From: Bactrocera neohumeralis
Lineage: Eukaryota > Arthropoda > Insecta > Diptera > Tephritidae
Assembly: GCF_024586455.1 (NCBI RefSeq)
Contig: NW_026089623.1
Coordinates: 9,582,204 to 9,646,203 of the forward strand
Direction: 5' to 3'
Length of the DNA: 64,000 nucleotides
The number at the start of each line of letters is the position of its first letter. The first letter of the stretch is position 1. Shown here one piece after another: positions 42,103 through 51,678 of this stretch. The notes under the pieces were generated by a model. That model did not search any database. It saw nothing but the letters and a program-made list of their open reading frames with translations, and was not told the origin of the DNA. Position numbers and translations under genes: made by a program.

Positions 42103-42655
42103 ATAGGTTGTCAAAAAGGTCTTGCGGTATTTTCGCTAGTTGGCGCTGAAAGCGCGTAGTTCTAGTTTTATTCGTCGCATCGGGTCATGCTATACTTTTT
42201 TTTTTTGGAAAGCTCATTTCACGCGCTAACACGTGTTTGATTGATTGTCGTTTCTTTTAAGTCGTTCGTGAGTTACAGCGTCGCAAACATGGAGCAAAAT
42301 AAAGAGAAAATACGGCATATTTTACAGTACTACTACGATAAAGGCAAAAATACATCTCAAGCCGCCAATAAAATTTGTGCAGTTTATGGACCCGATACAG
42401 TTTCCATTTCCACCGCACAACGATGGTTTCAACGTTTTCGTTCTGGTGTAGAGGTGGCCGAAGATGCGCCACGCTCCGGAAGGCCTGTCGTCGGAAATTG
42501 CGATAAAATCGCTGAATTGGTCGAAAGAGACCGGCATAGTAGCAGCCGTAGCATCGGTCAAGAGCTGGGCATGAGTCATCAAAAATTCATTTCAATTTCA
42601 ATAAAAAAAAAAAAAAATTCAATAAAAATACCGCAAGACTTTTTTGACAACCCAT
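42103..42655 (+). mobile_element. Internally deleted mariner (non-autonomous), copy 2
   Basis: This 553-bp element has TIRs ATAGGTTGTCAAAAAGGTCT and the complement of ATGGGTTGTCAAAAAAGTCT. These continue as TTGCGGTATTTT on both ends, about 33 bp in all, and are flanked by TA (42101-42102 and 42656-42657). It has the same internal deletion junction as copy 1 (15879-16394), so both derive from one deletion event and were mobilised in trans. Confidence 0.9.
42289..42606 (+). pseudogene. Mariner transposase N-terminal remnant, copy 2
   Basis: About 100 codons from MEQNKEKIRHILQYYYDKGK through the DNA-binding region (CAVYGPDTVSISTAQRWFQR, GRPVVGNCDKIAELVERD, SIGQELGMSHQ), then the deletion junction and terminal AT-rich sequence. 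It retains the nine codons missing from copy 1. There is no catalytic domain. Confidence 0.83.
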
Positions 42656-42670
42656 TATTTTAATAATAGA

Positions 42671-42710
42671 GGCTGACTTCATAAACGCAGTTTGCAATGC
42701 AACACTGCAA
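42671..42710 (+). repeat. Harbinger left TIR (40 bp)
   Basis: Forty bases are perfectly complementary to 45203-45242; GCAATGC/GCATTGC motifs recur in both subterminal regions. Confidence 0.92.
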
Positions 42711-42858
42711 AGAAATTCATTTACAATGCAAAGCAATATTGCATGGCAACACTGCTTTGTCAAATAAATTGTCGGCATTTTACTGCATTTATGAACGCGC
42801 AAAAGATTGGTACCTCGCATCACTAACATTAACATATTCGACAACAAAGTTTTTTAAA

Positions 42859-44127
42859 ATGAATGTGCAGGAATATTGCTGTATTCTTTTGAAAACAGCC
42901 TCGGAATTGGCTGATAATAGAGAATCAAGCAGCAGTGTTATCAAAAATATAATAAACAAAAGAAAACGCCGTCGTTTTGCATTATTAGCCAGATTCCAAA
43001 AACCAAAAATTTTTGTAAGGTTATCGAAAGCATGGAAGACGATGTATTTTATTCTCATTTTCGAAAGAAGAAAAGTAGATTTCAGGTATTTATTATAAAA
43101 TACGTAGAGTATTGAGTAAGTTGATAAAACTAATACCCCAAATGTAAAGAACTTGCAGATTGCGATTAAGCCCTAGTGGAATTCAAGTGAAACTGGACGT
43201 ATAGCAATAACGTTGAAAAAAGCTTTACAAATAACAATTTGGAAGCTAAGCAATAATTGTTCTTTCAGAGATGTCGGCGATCGGTTTGGTGTGGCAGTTG
43301 GACTCGCATATAAGGTGTTTTTGAAAATAATTAAAATGGTTTGCCGCTTGTAGGAAGATGTAATCAAATTTCCCAAAACTGCAGCGGAATAAAAACAAGT
43401 AAATGAAGAATTTACAAACCTGCGGTATAATCCTTTTCCTTTTGAAATTGGATGCATCGAAGGAACTCATATTCCAATTTCGCAGCCAATAAAAGATGAA
43501 ATCAGCTATCGCAACCGAAAGGGAAAGTATTCAATCATTACACAGGTAAAAAATTAACTTTTTTGCATGATAATAATTATTAACTGGAAATATTTTTTCA
43601 GGCTATTGTAGATAGTCGAATGAGGTTTATAGATGCATTTATCGGCTGTCCAGGTGCATGCCACGACGCATCAGTTTGGCAAAGGAGCTCTGTCAGGAAA
43701 GCTATAATTAGCAAGGAGATTAAAATCTGTTCTAATTACCATTTGTTGGGCGATGGGGGGTATCCATTAGAATTGTTCCTTATGGTGCCCTATCATGATA
43801 ACGGGTTCTTAACACCAATGCAGTCAAAATACAATGCGATTCTGTCTTCAACTCGCGTTGTTGTGGAACAGGCATTTGGTGTTTTAAAAAAAATTTAGAA
43901 TTCTCAAATACATTGAAGCTCAACGTCCATATATGCCAAAATTAATTACAATGGCATGCATGATTGTTCATAACATACTAATAATTGAAAATGAAGGCTA
44001 CTTAGTCGATGAAATAGACGAAGAAAAAGCACATACTGAGCCCCAAATAGTCGAAGATCCGACTACATCGGGACAAAGGGAGGCAAAAGCAAAAAGGGAT
44101 GCACTGGCCACGCTATTGTCTGCCTAA
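42859..44127 (+). pseudogene. Harbinger transposase (HARBI1/DDE_Tnp_4 type), interrupted
   Basis: The plausible ATG at 42859 opens a basic N-terminal region (to 43098, then stop). Homology continues with an HTH-like FRDVGDRFGVAVGLAYKV, two nonsense codons (about 43351 and 43390), FPFEIGCIEGTHIPIS and RNRKGKYSIITQ. A 56-bp GT-AG intron (43546-43601) comes next, then MRFIDAFIGCPGACHDASVW, LLGDGGYPL and RVVVEQAFGVLKK. An A-run frameshift near 43890 precedes the final KLITMACMIVHNIL segment, which ends at 44127. The first catalytic Asp (usually GCIDGTHI) is Glu here, so the DDE triad is altered besides the stops. Confidence 0.85.
43546..43601 (+). other. Short intron in the Harbinger transposase gene
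   Basis: It begins CACAG|GTAAAA and ends TTTTTTCAG|GC; removing these 56 bases keeps the transposase reading frame and joins conserved blocks. Confidence 0.65.
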
Positions 44128-44329
44128 TTGAAAACTGTTTGGACTATAAAGTTATAGTTGTTTTTTAAACTTTATTAAACCCAATAAAGAAAAAATAAAA
44201 ATAAAATAACAGTCAGTTCATTTTGCACTTATATGAAAAAAAATAAACAAAAAAACAATTAATTTTACACTTAAAATTTAATATGAAAAATTCATTCAAG
44301 GTTAAACGTAAAACATATGTACTTGAATT

Positions 44330-44875
44330 CTAAGATTTGTCGAGTATTTTCTGGAACAGTGTACGAATTTCTTTCAATTCGACCAATTTTTCTTTTTCCA
44401 CTACTAGCTTCTCTGCCTCCATGTCCAGCAATTTCTTCATAACTTTGGCATCTTCTTCCGATTCCTTGTTTAAAAACTCTAACACATTGCTTTTTCTTGT
44501 TAGTTTATTTCTTGGAGTGCTAGTACTAGGTAATGTTGCATCTAAGTCCAGCACCGTAGGGCTATCGGGTGGATCATTACTTAAATTTTGAATTAAGGAC
44601 TCAAGGGAAGATTCCAGCATGGCATCAGGCACAATGACACTACTGCGGCTGCCGAAAACTTCATCCAATGTTTGGAAAAATTCCTAACTTGTTGCGCCTT
44701 CCCCAGATGTGCTGTTGCGTTTTTTTATTCGTTTGTAAGTGCCCATTATATTAACAAAACATCTGGTACTTTCGTCCTTGGAGAATGGGAATGTGTTATC
44801 TATTTCCTTCACATCCCGCATTATTTGCTCCCAAAGTGTGTTCCTCTTTTTTTTCTGCAACGAAATCTGGCTCAT
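44330..44875 (-). pseudogene. Harbinger Myb/SANT-like accessory protein, interrupted
   Basis: This is the second Harbinger gene, which in the family binds the TIRs and brings the transposase to the nucleus. The minus frame 44875-44684 has NTLWEQIMRDVKEIDNTFPF (SANT/MADF-like helix region). After one TAG (44681-44683, probably a former Trp codon) the frame continues as FFQTLDEVFGSRSSV to a coiled-coil-like acidic/lysine C-terminus ending at 44330. Upstream, KWNHERKKLLIEIRLKYEP (first helix) is in another frame across an A-run near 44858, so the start is lost by a frameshift. Confidence 0.75.
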
Positions 44876-45202
44876 ACTTCAATCTTATTTCTATAAGTAA
44901 TTTCTTCCTCTCATGGTTCCACTTTTTTTCACTATGCATATACAGAAAATATTAAAAAATCATAAGTAAAACTACAATCTTTAAAGTAAACCACTTTTAG
45001 TTACCATAAATCCGCCATTTTCACCACAAATTTATATTTTGTTTTTTGTTTACTTTGTGCCGCCAAGAAAAGCCACTAAAGCATCACAAATGAAAACAAT
45101 GCGCAAGTTTGGCATATGTTGCGCATAAAAAAGCATTGCCATGCAATAATGAACACGCGGCATTGCCAAGGTTGTGTCTGATGCGATTATGAACACTAGG
45201 CA

Positions 45203-45242
45203 TTGCAGTGTTGCATTGCAAACTGCGTTTATGAAGTCAGCC
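45203..45242 (-). repeat. Harbinger right TIR (40 bp)
   Basis: Perfect complement of 42671-42710, followed by the AGA duplication. Confidence 0.92.
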
Positions 45243-45428
45243 AGAGTAATACGTTAGTATTGTAGAAAAAATGTTGGTTGGGTTACTTCTGTATTAACGG
45301 TATATTGACTTCAATGGAATTCAAATTTTTATTATACTATATTCGCGTGCCTTAATTAAAACCGGTGTGTTTTCGCAATTGGAAATTTTTAATATAATTA
45401 AATAAAATACCTGCTTTCAAACTTTATA

Positions 45429-46656
45429 ATGATGTCAAATAACCAATCAGGTAAATATAATACGTTATTTAGCTCTCTGAAAAGTGGGCAATATACATAT
45501 TACGTCCATATAACGAAAATTTGGAATAAAAAATCGCGCGATTTTTTATTCCAAATTTTAGCCTGCGGCGCTTTTCAGAGAGCTTTGAAATTTTCTTTGA
45601 AAACAGTATTATATAAAATAATATCTAATTTTTTCAAAGATGATGATATTCCATCCACGAGCGCTGCAGCAGTAATGTGTCGTGATGCTACCATGATACA
45701 GCAGTGGAATATAGTGCAAATGGACAAATACTTGGGCTCACATGAATTGTGTGTATCATTTGCCGAGGTATACGGTCTGTTGCCAAATAGCCGGCTTTGT
45801 GCCGTTCACAAAACCCAAATGGCACTGCGCAAACGCCACCCAGTAGGGTACTTTAAATGCTCTAGAGGCAATTGTAAGACAAAGTCCCTTATTTCAAGGG
45901 CAGCGGGCACATGGTTTGAAGGCGTCAAGTTAAGCTTTCCCCACTTGTTTTACCTCATGTATTGCTTTGCCCACCGCTTTACGCGGGAAGGTATTTATAG
46001 GGAGGATTATGCGAGCGTTGGAAAAAAATTGTCATCTAGCACTATCTCCGACTGGTATAGCTACTGCAGGGAAGCGGTAGTTATATTTCAGTTAGACCAC
46101 CAAGAAGTCAAAGGGAAGATTGGTGGTTCAGGTAAGGTAGTGCAGATTGACGAAAGTTAATTCGGGAAACGCATATACAACAAAGGTAATAATAATAATT
46201 TATATATAATGCAATTATGTATGTTTATTCAAATACTTTTCTTTTTTTCTGGAAGACGCGTAGAAGGGCATTGGGTGCTGGGAATGATGGAGGATGGCAG
46301 TGAGGACCTCAGACTGGAGGTATGCCCTGACAATGTACGTTCCGCTGAGGTTCTCATTTCTCTTATTCGTAAGCATGTACACGAAGGAACAATTATAAGG
46401 ACCGATTTTTGGCGCGCATATGAATGCCTCCCTGAGTAAGGTTACATCCATGAAAAGGTTAACCATATTGACCGCCGAGGATGGCACACACACCCAAAGA
46501 ATCGAATCTCATTGGCGTGTAGTGAAGAGATTTTTTTATAAGGATAATTATATTAATCCGGCAAACTTTGCTGATGTAATAGTAGAATTTTTATGGAGGC
46601 GGGAAATACAAAAAACAAAAGACAGACCCATTTATTTCATTACTGGGTGTTATTAA
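45429..46656 (+). pseudogene. Merlin (IS1595/ISXO2-like) transposase, interrupted
   Basis: From about 45640: LCVSFAEVYGLLPNSRLCAV, YFKCSRGNCKTKSLIS (zinc ribbon), SHTISDWY-like SSSTISDWYSYCREAVV, then GKVVQIDES with the first catalytic Asp, and a TAA at 46158. After a probable intron (GT at about 46186; the acceptor appears mutated to TG) come GRRVEGHWVLGMMEDGS and IIRTDFWRAYECL (second Asp), a TAA at 46437, and in another frame HTQRIESHWRVVKRFFY (third residue, Glu). The DDE triad is present but the frame is broken three times. A 114-bp hairpin element sits in the 5' part. Confidence 0.8.
45471..45584. mobile_element. 114-bp hairpin insertion with 44-nt perfect palindrome
   Basis: The ends AGCTCTCTGAAAAG and CTTTTCAGAGAGCT are perfect 14-bp inverted repeats. 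Inside, 45516-45559 is a 44-nt perfect palindrome centred on CGCG (arm AAAATTTGGAATAAAAAATC plus GC). Related pieces occur at 53957-54132, beginning with the same CTGAAAAGTGGGCAATAT. It behaves like a tiny foldback MITE. Confidence 0.75.
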
Positions 46657-46717
46657 ATATGTGTATAACACGAAATAAAAAAAACTCCATACAAATGAAA
46701 ACCTAATTTTATTATTT

Positions 46718-46756
46718 AGGGGGTCTTGTATAAATGGTTGGTTGGGTTATCTTGGT
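46718..46756 (+). repeat. Outer left arm scrap of the 53.4-kb foldback
   Basis: GGGTCTTGTATAAATGGTTG followed by GTTGGGTTATCTTGGTA is the exact complement of 53921-53957. The piggyBac plus CACTA nest therefore lies inside the foldback's left arm. Confidence 0.8.
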
Positions 46757-46788
46757 ACTTCAACAACTTGTATCCTCTTCAGACCCTG

Positions 46789-46801
46789 CCCTGCAAGACG
46801 G
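46789..46801 (+). repeat. CACTA-like left TIR
   Basis: CCCTGCAAGACGG, complement of 51243-51255; GGTAACAGA follows within 10 bp, echoing the right subterminal motifs. Confidence 0.8.
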
Positions 46802-46967
46802 AGGTAACAGATTGCACAAACACATTGAAACATTTTCAGCTGTTCACTAACACTGTTACATTTTCTGGAATTTTCAATTGAATGAGAGAATACGTAAGTA
46901 AGATAGAGAAAAACTATCGACATTCTAAACATATTGTAATATTAACTTGCTAGAATAGGAGAGACGA

Positions 46968-47572
46968 ATGCCCAATTTTTCAAGAAGAAGAAAACGAAAA
47001 GCGCAGTTTATTTTGGATTTTAAAGAGGTAAGTTCGTTACTTGATAATTTGATACTTTATAATTAATTTCTATTATTTATATATACATACATATGTATAT
47101 TATTAATTTCTTTTGTATAGAGAAACTAAAAGGCTTTACTAGGAGAAAAAGGTAAGAATTGTGAATTGAATGTTGTGTGTATAATTAAAAATTTTAATAT
47201 TACAGAAAACATTTGGAGGATTCAAATATATTGGGTACAACAAACAAATAAGAGAGTAAGTTTTAAATTAGTAAAGCTAAATAGTGCATATTTATTTCAA
47301 AAAGTTGCTATAGATTGTGCATTTTTGTGAAATATGTAATTTGTACTTTATATCTACATATATATGTATATACATACATACATGTGTAAATGTAAAAAAT
47401 TTAAAAATCAAAAATCTTTATCAAAGTAATATTTGTTGCTATATTATATTTTTTAATTAAACGACCACTTAATATTTTTAATTTTATATAATAATTATAT
47501 AATATTTTTTTTTTTTAGTTTTCGACGTGGATATTTGATTCCTATCAATCAGTTAAGTTTTAGTTTTAAATA
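46968..47572 (+). other. Candidate 5' exons of the CACTA-like element
   Basis: Four short exon candidates bounded by good splice signals: to 47027 (AAAGAG|GTAAG), 47121-47151, 47206-47255 (GAGA|GTAAG) and 47519 onward (TTTTTTTAG|TTTTC). With all exons the first ATG (46968) gives only a 22-codon ORF. Skipping 47121-47151 gives a longer basic peptide that ends at TAA 47570-47572, immediately before the transposase ATG at 47573. They may be leader exons or alternative coding exons; no homology was recognised. Confidence 0.45.
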
Positions 47573-49492
47573 ATGAATAAGAAAACCTTTTCAAACCTCT
47601 TGAGCAAGGAAAAATCGAAATTTGAAGCTACGGTGGCAAAATTTCGAAGACTGAATGAATCTGTTCAAGAGGTTTCAAATGATAGTTTCGATAGGTTAGA
47701 GTTAGGGATTAGCGATAATGAACCAAGCACCAGCAGAGCAAGTGGTAATAGGTTTGAGGATTTTTATGATAGCGATAACGAAACCAATAGTAGGTATTTG
47801 TTTGAAGAAGATTTTCAATGTGTTGAGGAGGTTGAGGACCAGTCCGATAAAGTGGTCGAATTGAAGGCGTGGGCAATTAGAAATAATATTTCTCAAAATG
47901 CTCTCACTGACCTGCTTCAAACTTTAGATAAAGTTGGTGTTAATGGCTTGCCATTATCAGCGAAAACCCTCCTCGGAACAATGCGAGAAAAAGTTTGAAG
48001 CCATACCAGGTGGAGAGTTTTTGTATTTTGGAATAGAAGAAAACTTAAATTCTCAAGAATTTGACTTCTTAGAAAATTACGAAAAGGTGGATATTGACGT
48101 TGGAATAGACGGACTGCAATTAACAAAGTCGTCAAAAAATTGTCTGTGGCCTGTCATGGGTTCAATAGCCAATTATCCTCATGTTAGTCCGTTTTTAATT
48201 GCCTGCTTCCAAGGAAGAAGCAAACCAAATAACCCTGAAGATTTCCTTAGAGATTTTTGTAATGAGGTAGGTCTTCTTAGAGCAAACGGACTGATAGTAG
48301 GTAGAAATCAGTTAATAAAACAGTTCGATATTAGGTCCTTTACCTGTGATTCACCTGCTCGCGCCTTTGTGACTGGAGTTATCTCTCATACAGGGAAAAA
48401 TTGTTGTCCAAAATGTGTAAGCTCAAGTCGTTATCTAAAAGGGAGAGTTAGTTTTTCAACCAATGTAGGATCAGCGCGAACTGATGAAAGTTTTAGAATT
48501 AGGAGAGATGGGGAACATCATAGATTAGAGTATAGGGAGAAAGAAATTATATTAGAATCTGCAAATTTTAATATGGTTTCACAGTTTCCTTTGGAACCAA
48601 TGCATTTAGTAGACTTAGGTGTAATGAAAAAATTATTAAAATTGCTTATTTCTAAAGGAAATATTTCCGTAATGAATGAGAAGCTGCGTTATTTGGCAAA
48701 ATATGTGTACCGTCCGAGTTTTGTCGAATAGTGCGTGACTTTAATGAAATAAGCAATTGGAAATCAACAGAGTTCCGACAGTTTTTGCTATATACAGGTA
48801 TATTTGTTTTAAAAGACTGCATTGATGAATGCCTGTACTATCATTTTCTTTTGCTTCATGTCGGAATTCGACTTCTTTCATATGAGCAGTCAGAAGAACA
48901 CCAATTAAATGTAGCTGACAAAATTTTGCAAGAATTTGTTAATTTGTTTTCAAGTATACACGGCGAACACCTAATCAGTTTTAATGTACACGGCTTATTA
49001 CATTTAACTGACTGCGTAAGACGGTTTGGCGCGATTGATAATTTCTCCGCATATAAGTTTGAGAATTATATGCAAACATTGAAGAAAATGATAAAAAAGC
49101 CGGATAAAGTATTGCAGCAATTAAAAAATAGATATTATGAGAGAAAGAATATGTATGCAGCTTCTAGCAAAGTTTCAAAATTTGGGGTATTTTCGTTAGA
49201 TTTTAAAAAAGATAAGGATAGCTTTTGTTATTCAGAGAAAACAGGGCCGATAAAACTCATTGGCGAAAAAATAGAGGGCGATGTTTTTATAGGCCTTCTT
49301 TTTTCTGAGACTTACGATTATTTTCAAGAGCCAATTGCTTCTGCAGATTTAGGCATACTTGTAGGTAAAGTTTCAGAAAATGAGGTAGTTTTAAGTAGGT
49401 TAGATATTAAATATAAGTATTTTTCCATACCTATAGATGATAAAATTCTTTTAATTCCACTCATTCATCACCTTTTTTATGATTTTTCATAG
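47573..49492 (+). pseudogene. CACTA-like (Tnp2/DUF4218) transposase with two frameshifts
   Basis: This is the presumed transposase. The N-terminus (47573-47998) is acidic with a helical VVELKAWAIRNNISQNALTD segment. A base lost in the A-run near 47990 shifts to the next frame: EKVDIDVGIDGLQLTKSSKN and LWPVMGSI (candidate first catalytic Asp), FLRDFCNEVGLLRANGLI, FDIRSFTCDSPARAFVTG and GKNCCPKC, all matching the Tnp2 pattern. PLEPMHLVDLGVMKKLL follows. A second shift near 48700 leads to EFCRIVRDFNEISNWKSTEF, VHGLLHLTDCVRRFGAIDNF and SAYKFENYMQTLKKM, the DUF4218-type C-terminal domain. The stop at 49490-49492 is one base before the next gene's ATG. Only two lesions, so the element is fairly young. 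Confidence 0.8.
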
Positions 49493-49493
49493 A

Positions 49494-50518
49494 ATGAATT
49501 TCGATTACCTCGTAGAAGAAATCGATTCCGAAGTGGAATGCTCACAACCTTTGGGCCCCCAAAGAGGTTGCATTTAACATAAATATTTTTCATTTTTTAA
49601 TAATATTTTTTTACAGATAAAGTGTTTAAACCAAATTCTTACAATCTCGTTTGCGCTCCTCCAGCAGAACTATCAGAAATTGTGGTACCGTCACCATCGT
49701 CTGGCGGCCATGCAGGTATAATGTATTAATATATAAATATATTAGTATTTGTTTTATAAAAATACATTTATGTTTTTCAGATATAATCCAGAAGCTGGAT
49801 GCTATTGAGACCCGTCTCACTGCCATTGAGAAGTCCCTAACAGACAAAGTAAGTAACGCAGTATTACAGTACCAAATTAAAACAGAAGCTAATTTTTATA
49901 TTTTAATTTTTTAGATGCCAGAGAAGGCCGAGGTGCAGGCGCAAAGTAAATTATTGCGCGAATGCCGCGTCATTGCGGCAAAGACGCACCATTCAATTAG
50001 CCGCATCACCGGTGATTTGGAGGACGAGCATTACGTGGAGCTCGCTTCGAAACTGCCCATGTCATCGGAAGAGCACGTGCGCTTCGTGGAAGACAAACTT
50101 TCCCAAAAGGAAAGCACGGATGCTATGGTAAATATTTCGTTTTTAAATATTATGCGATTGTAATATAATTTACTGTAATTTTTTTTTACAGATGCGGCTA
50201 ATATTGAAATCAAAGGGCGCAAAAGGCAGTGTGGACGGCGTACTTCGTGGTTTGTTTTCAGACGATGTAATGTACCATTACAATTTAGAGGGGCGCAAGG
50301 AGAAGAAACCCCTACTAAAACTAAAGTGCGTAGGGTTAGTTTTTGGTAAGTTTTTTTACTGGTATATATTTGAATGCCTTAACTTATTACGTTTAATTTT
50401 AGATATATTTCCTGACAAGGATAAAAGCAGTATATGTGGGGAGCTCCGGAGATTTGTGGCCTTAAGCCACAATCGTTATAAACAGAAGAAACATAAACTA
50501 AGGGCTAAACTAATATAA
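49494..50518 (+). CDS. Six-exon DUF4806-like accessory protein, intact frame (240 aa)
   Basis: Exons 49494-49566, 49617-49715, 49781-49848, 49915-50127, 50192-50345 and 50403-50518 are separated by five GT-AG introns of 50-66 bp. Together they give 723 nt, 240 codons plus TAA, without any interruption. The start is the ATG one base after the transposase stop. Exon 3 encodes a short coiled coil (IIQKLDAIETRLTAIEKSL). Exons 4-5 carry the DUF4806-like core (LPMSSEEHVRFVEDKLSQKE, VDGVLRGLFSDDVMYHYNLE, GRKEKKP), and the tail is basic (NRYKQKKHKLRAK). DUF4806 is known from transposon-linked insect proteins; a DNA-binding accessory role like TNPA is my inference. The intact frame beside a frameshifted transposase suggests separate constraint or chance. 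Confidence 0.8.
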
Positions 50519-50540
50519 GTTTTATTATTATTACTTATAT

Positions 50541-50660
50541 ATATTAGTGTTAAGTTGTAAATATTAGTTTTAAGTTGTACATATTAGTTTTAAGTTGTAA
50601 ATATTAGTTTTAAGTTGTACATATTAGTTTTAAGTTGTATATATTAGTTCTAAGTTGAAG
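50541..50660 (+). repeat. 20-bp tandem repeat, six units
   Basis: ATATTAGTTTTAAGTTGTAC, with A/C/T variation at the end, is repeated six times from 50541 to 50660, directly after the accessory-gene stop, in its presumed 3' UTR. Confidence 0.9.
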
Positions 50661-50859
50661 TGTCTAATTTTACTTTTAAAAATATGAATTTTTACAATTA
50701 TAATTTTTATACTCAAATAACTTGTATATAATTTTTCTGCCGAATGCAATAATAATAGGCATATTATTAATTTAATTAATATCTGATTTTGATTTTATTA
50801 TTAAATAAAGCAAAATAATTTAAAAAAATGACTTTTATTTAAAATAATTGAATTTGCTA

Positions 50860-51255
50860 GAAGTAACAAATGGGTAACAGAAATGCTTGTTCCTGCTAAC
50901 ATGATTACATGTTAAAGGTAACAAACTGATAACCAAAATAATAACACTAACAGATATTCGGGTAACAAATACTTTTTGTTATCCATAATACATAGGTAAG
51001 CTTTGCGCTAACAAAAGAATTTGTTACCCGTAACATACTGTGAAGAGATTTGCTAACAAATGTAGGTATTCTGTTAGAACAAGGCAGCATGCGATATTTG
51101 CCATTGGTTAGAGCGAGATAACCATTGAACATTAAATAGGTATGTGTTACTTTTTTCCCACTCTCTGAACAAAAGTAACAAATATTTTAACGAATGCAAA
51201 AGTGAACAATAACAACTCGTTTACACGTTTGCTAACAACTACCCGTCTTGCAGGG
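50860..51255. repeat. Subterminal motif cluster of the CACTA-like element
   Basis: At least nine GTAACA or GCTAACA motifs in both orientations lie at about 50863, 50873, 50917, 50961, 50976 (inverted), 51007, 51021 (inverted), 51051 and 51172. CACTA elements carry such arrays as transposase-binding sites. Confidence 0.7.
51243..51255 (-). repeat. CACTA-like right TIR
   Basis: CCGTCTTGCAGGG on plus, complement of the left TIR, followed by the TG duplication. Confidence 0.8.
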
Positions 51256-51259
51256 TGGG

Positions 51260-51274
51260 TACACATATGTGCAC
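51260..51274. repeat. TACACATATGTGCAC motif, first of three
   Basis: The near-palindrome recurs inverted at 51611-51624 and directly at 53199-53213, bracketing the piggyBac gene; perhaps a TIR/subterminal transposase site. Confidence 0.6.
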
Positions 51275-51678
51275 TTTAAATTCCACTGAACTTAATCATC
51301 TTAGTGACATCTTATGGTAAAGGTTTGTACTACAAATTCTTCTAAAGCTATCAAAGCTTCCACTATTTATCACTAAGTGGCCCTAAACACTTATTTTTTA
51401 TGTATTTATCTAATTTGAATATGACAGTTAAGAATTTTTGCAAGAGACGGCTAGTCAGTAACTTTGAAAATCAATAAAAAATCAATTGTTCACTTTTTTT
51501 TTGATAATTCAAAGTGGATACTACAGTTGAAGTGTTGGATTATCGTGTGAAAAGGTAGGTTTTACATTTTTCCTAATTCTACCTGCGTAACTATTCCTTA
51601 TTTTCTGTGGTGCACATATGTGTACCTCAGGACTAAACATTAGTTTTGTGTAATGTATGACCGATTTTCAGTTTCAAC

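Larger units (their letters stand above)
42671..45242 (+). mobile_element. PIF/Harbinger transposon, near complete, mutated
   Basis: This 2,572-bp element has perfect 40-bp TIRs (GGCTGACTTCATAAACGCAG, then TTTGCAATGCAACACTGCAA and complement) and a 3-bp AGA target duplication (42668-42670 and 45243-45245). It carries the two Harbinger genes in convergent orientation: a DDE transposase on plus and a Myb/SANT-like protein on minus. Both are interrupted. Perfect TIRs beside damaged genes suggest recent mobilisation in trans or sequence-specific retention of the ends. Confidence 0.92.
46789..51255 (+). mobile_element. CACTA/EnSpm-like transposon with transposase and DUF4806-like gene
   Basis: This 4,467-bp element has termini CCCTGCAAGACGG and complement (46789-46801, 51243-51255), flanked by TG on both sides (46787-46788, 51256-51257), so a 2-bp duplication. 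It contains a set of short 5' exons, a frameshifted Tnp2-like transposase, an intact six-exon second gene, a 20-bp tandem array and a 400-bp right subterminal region dense in GTAACAAA/GCTAACAA motifs in both orientations. The termini are not CACT(A/G), so the superfamily call rests on the transposase and on subterminal organisation. Confidence 0.8.

Noticed and set aside
47573..47998. The shift near 47990 considered as programmed frameshifting
   Set aside because: A second shift near 48700 has no slippery context, so ordinary decay explains both more simply.
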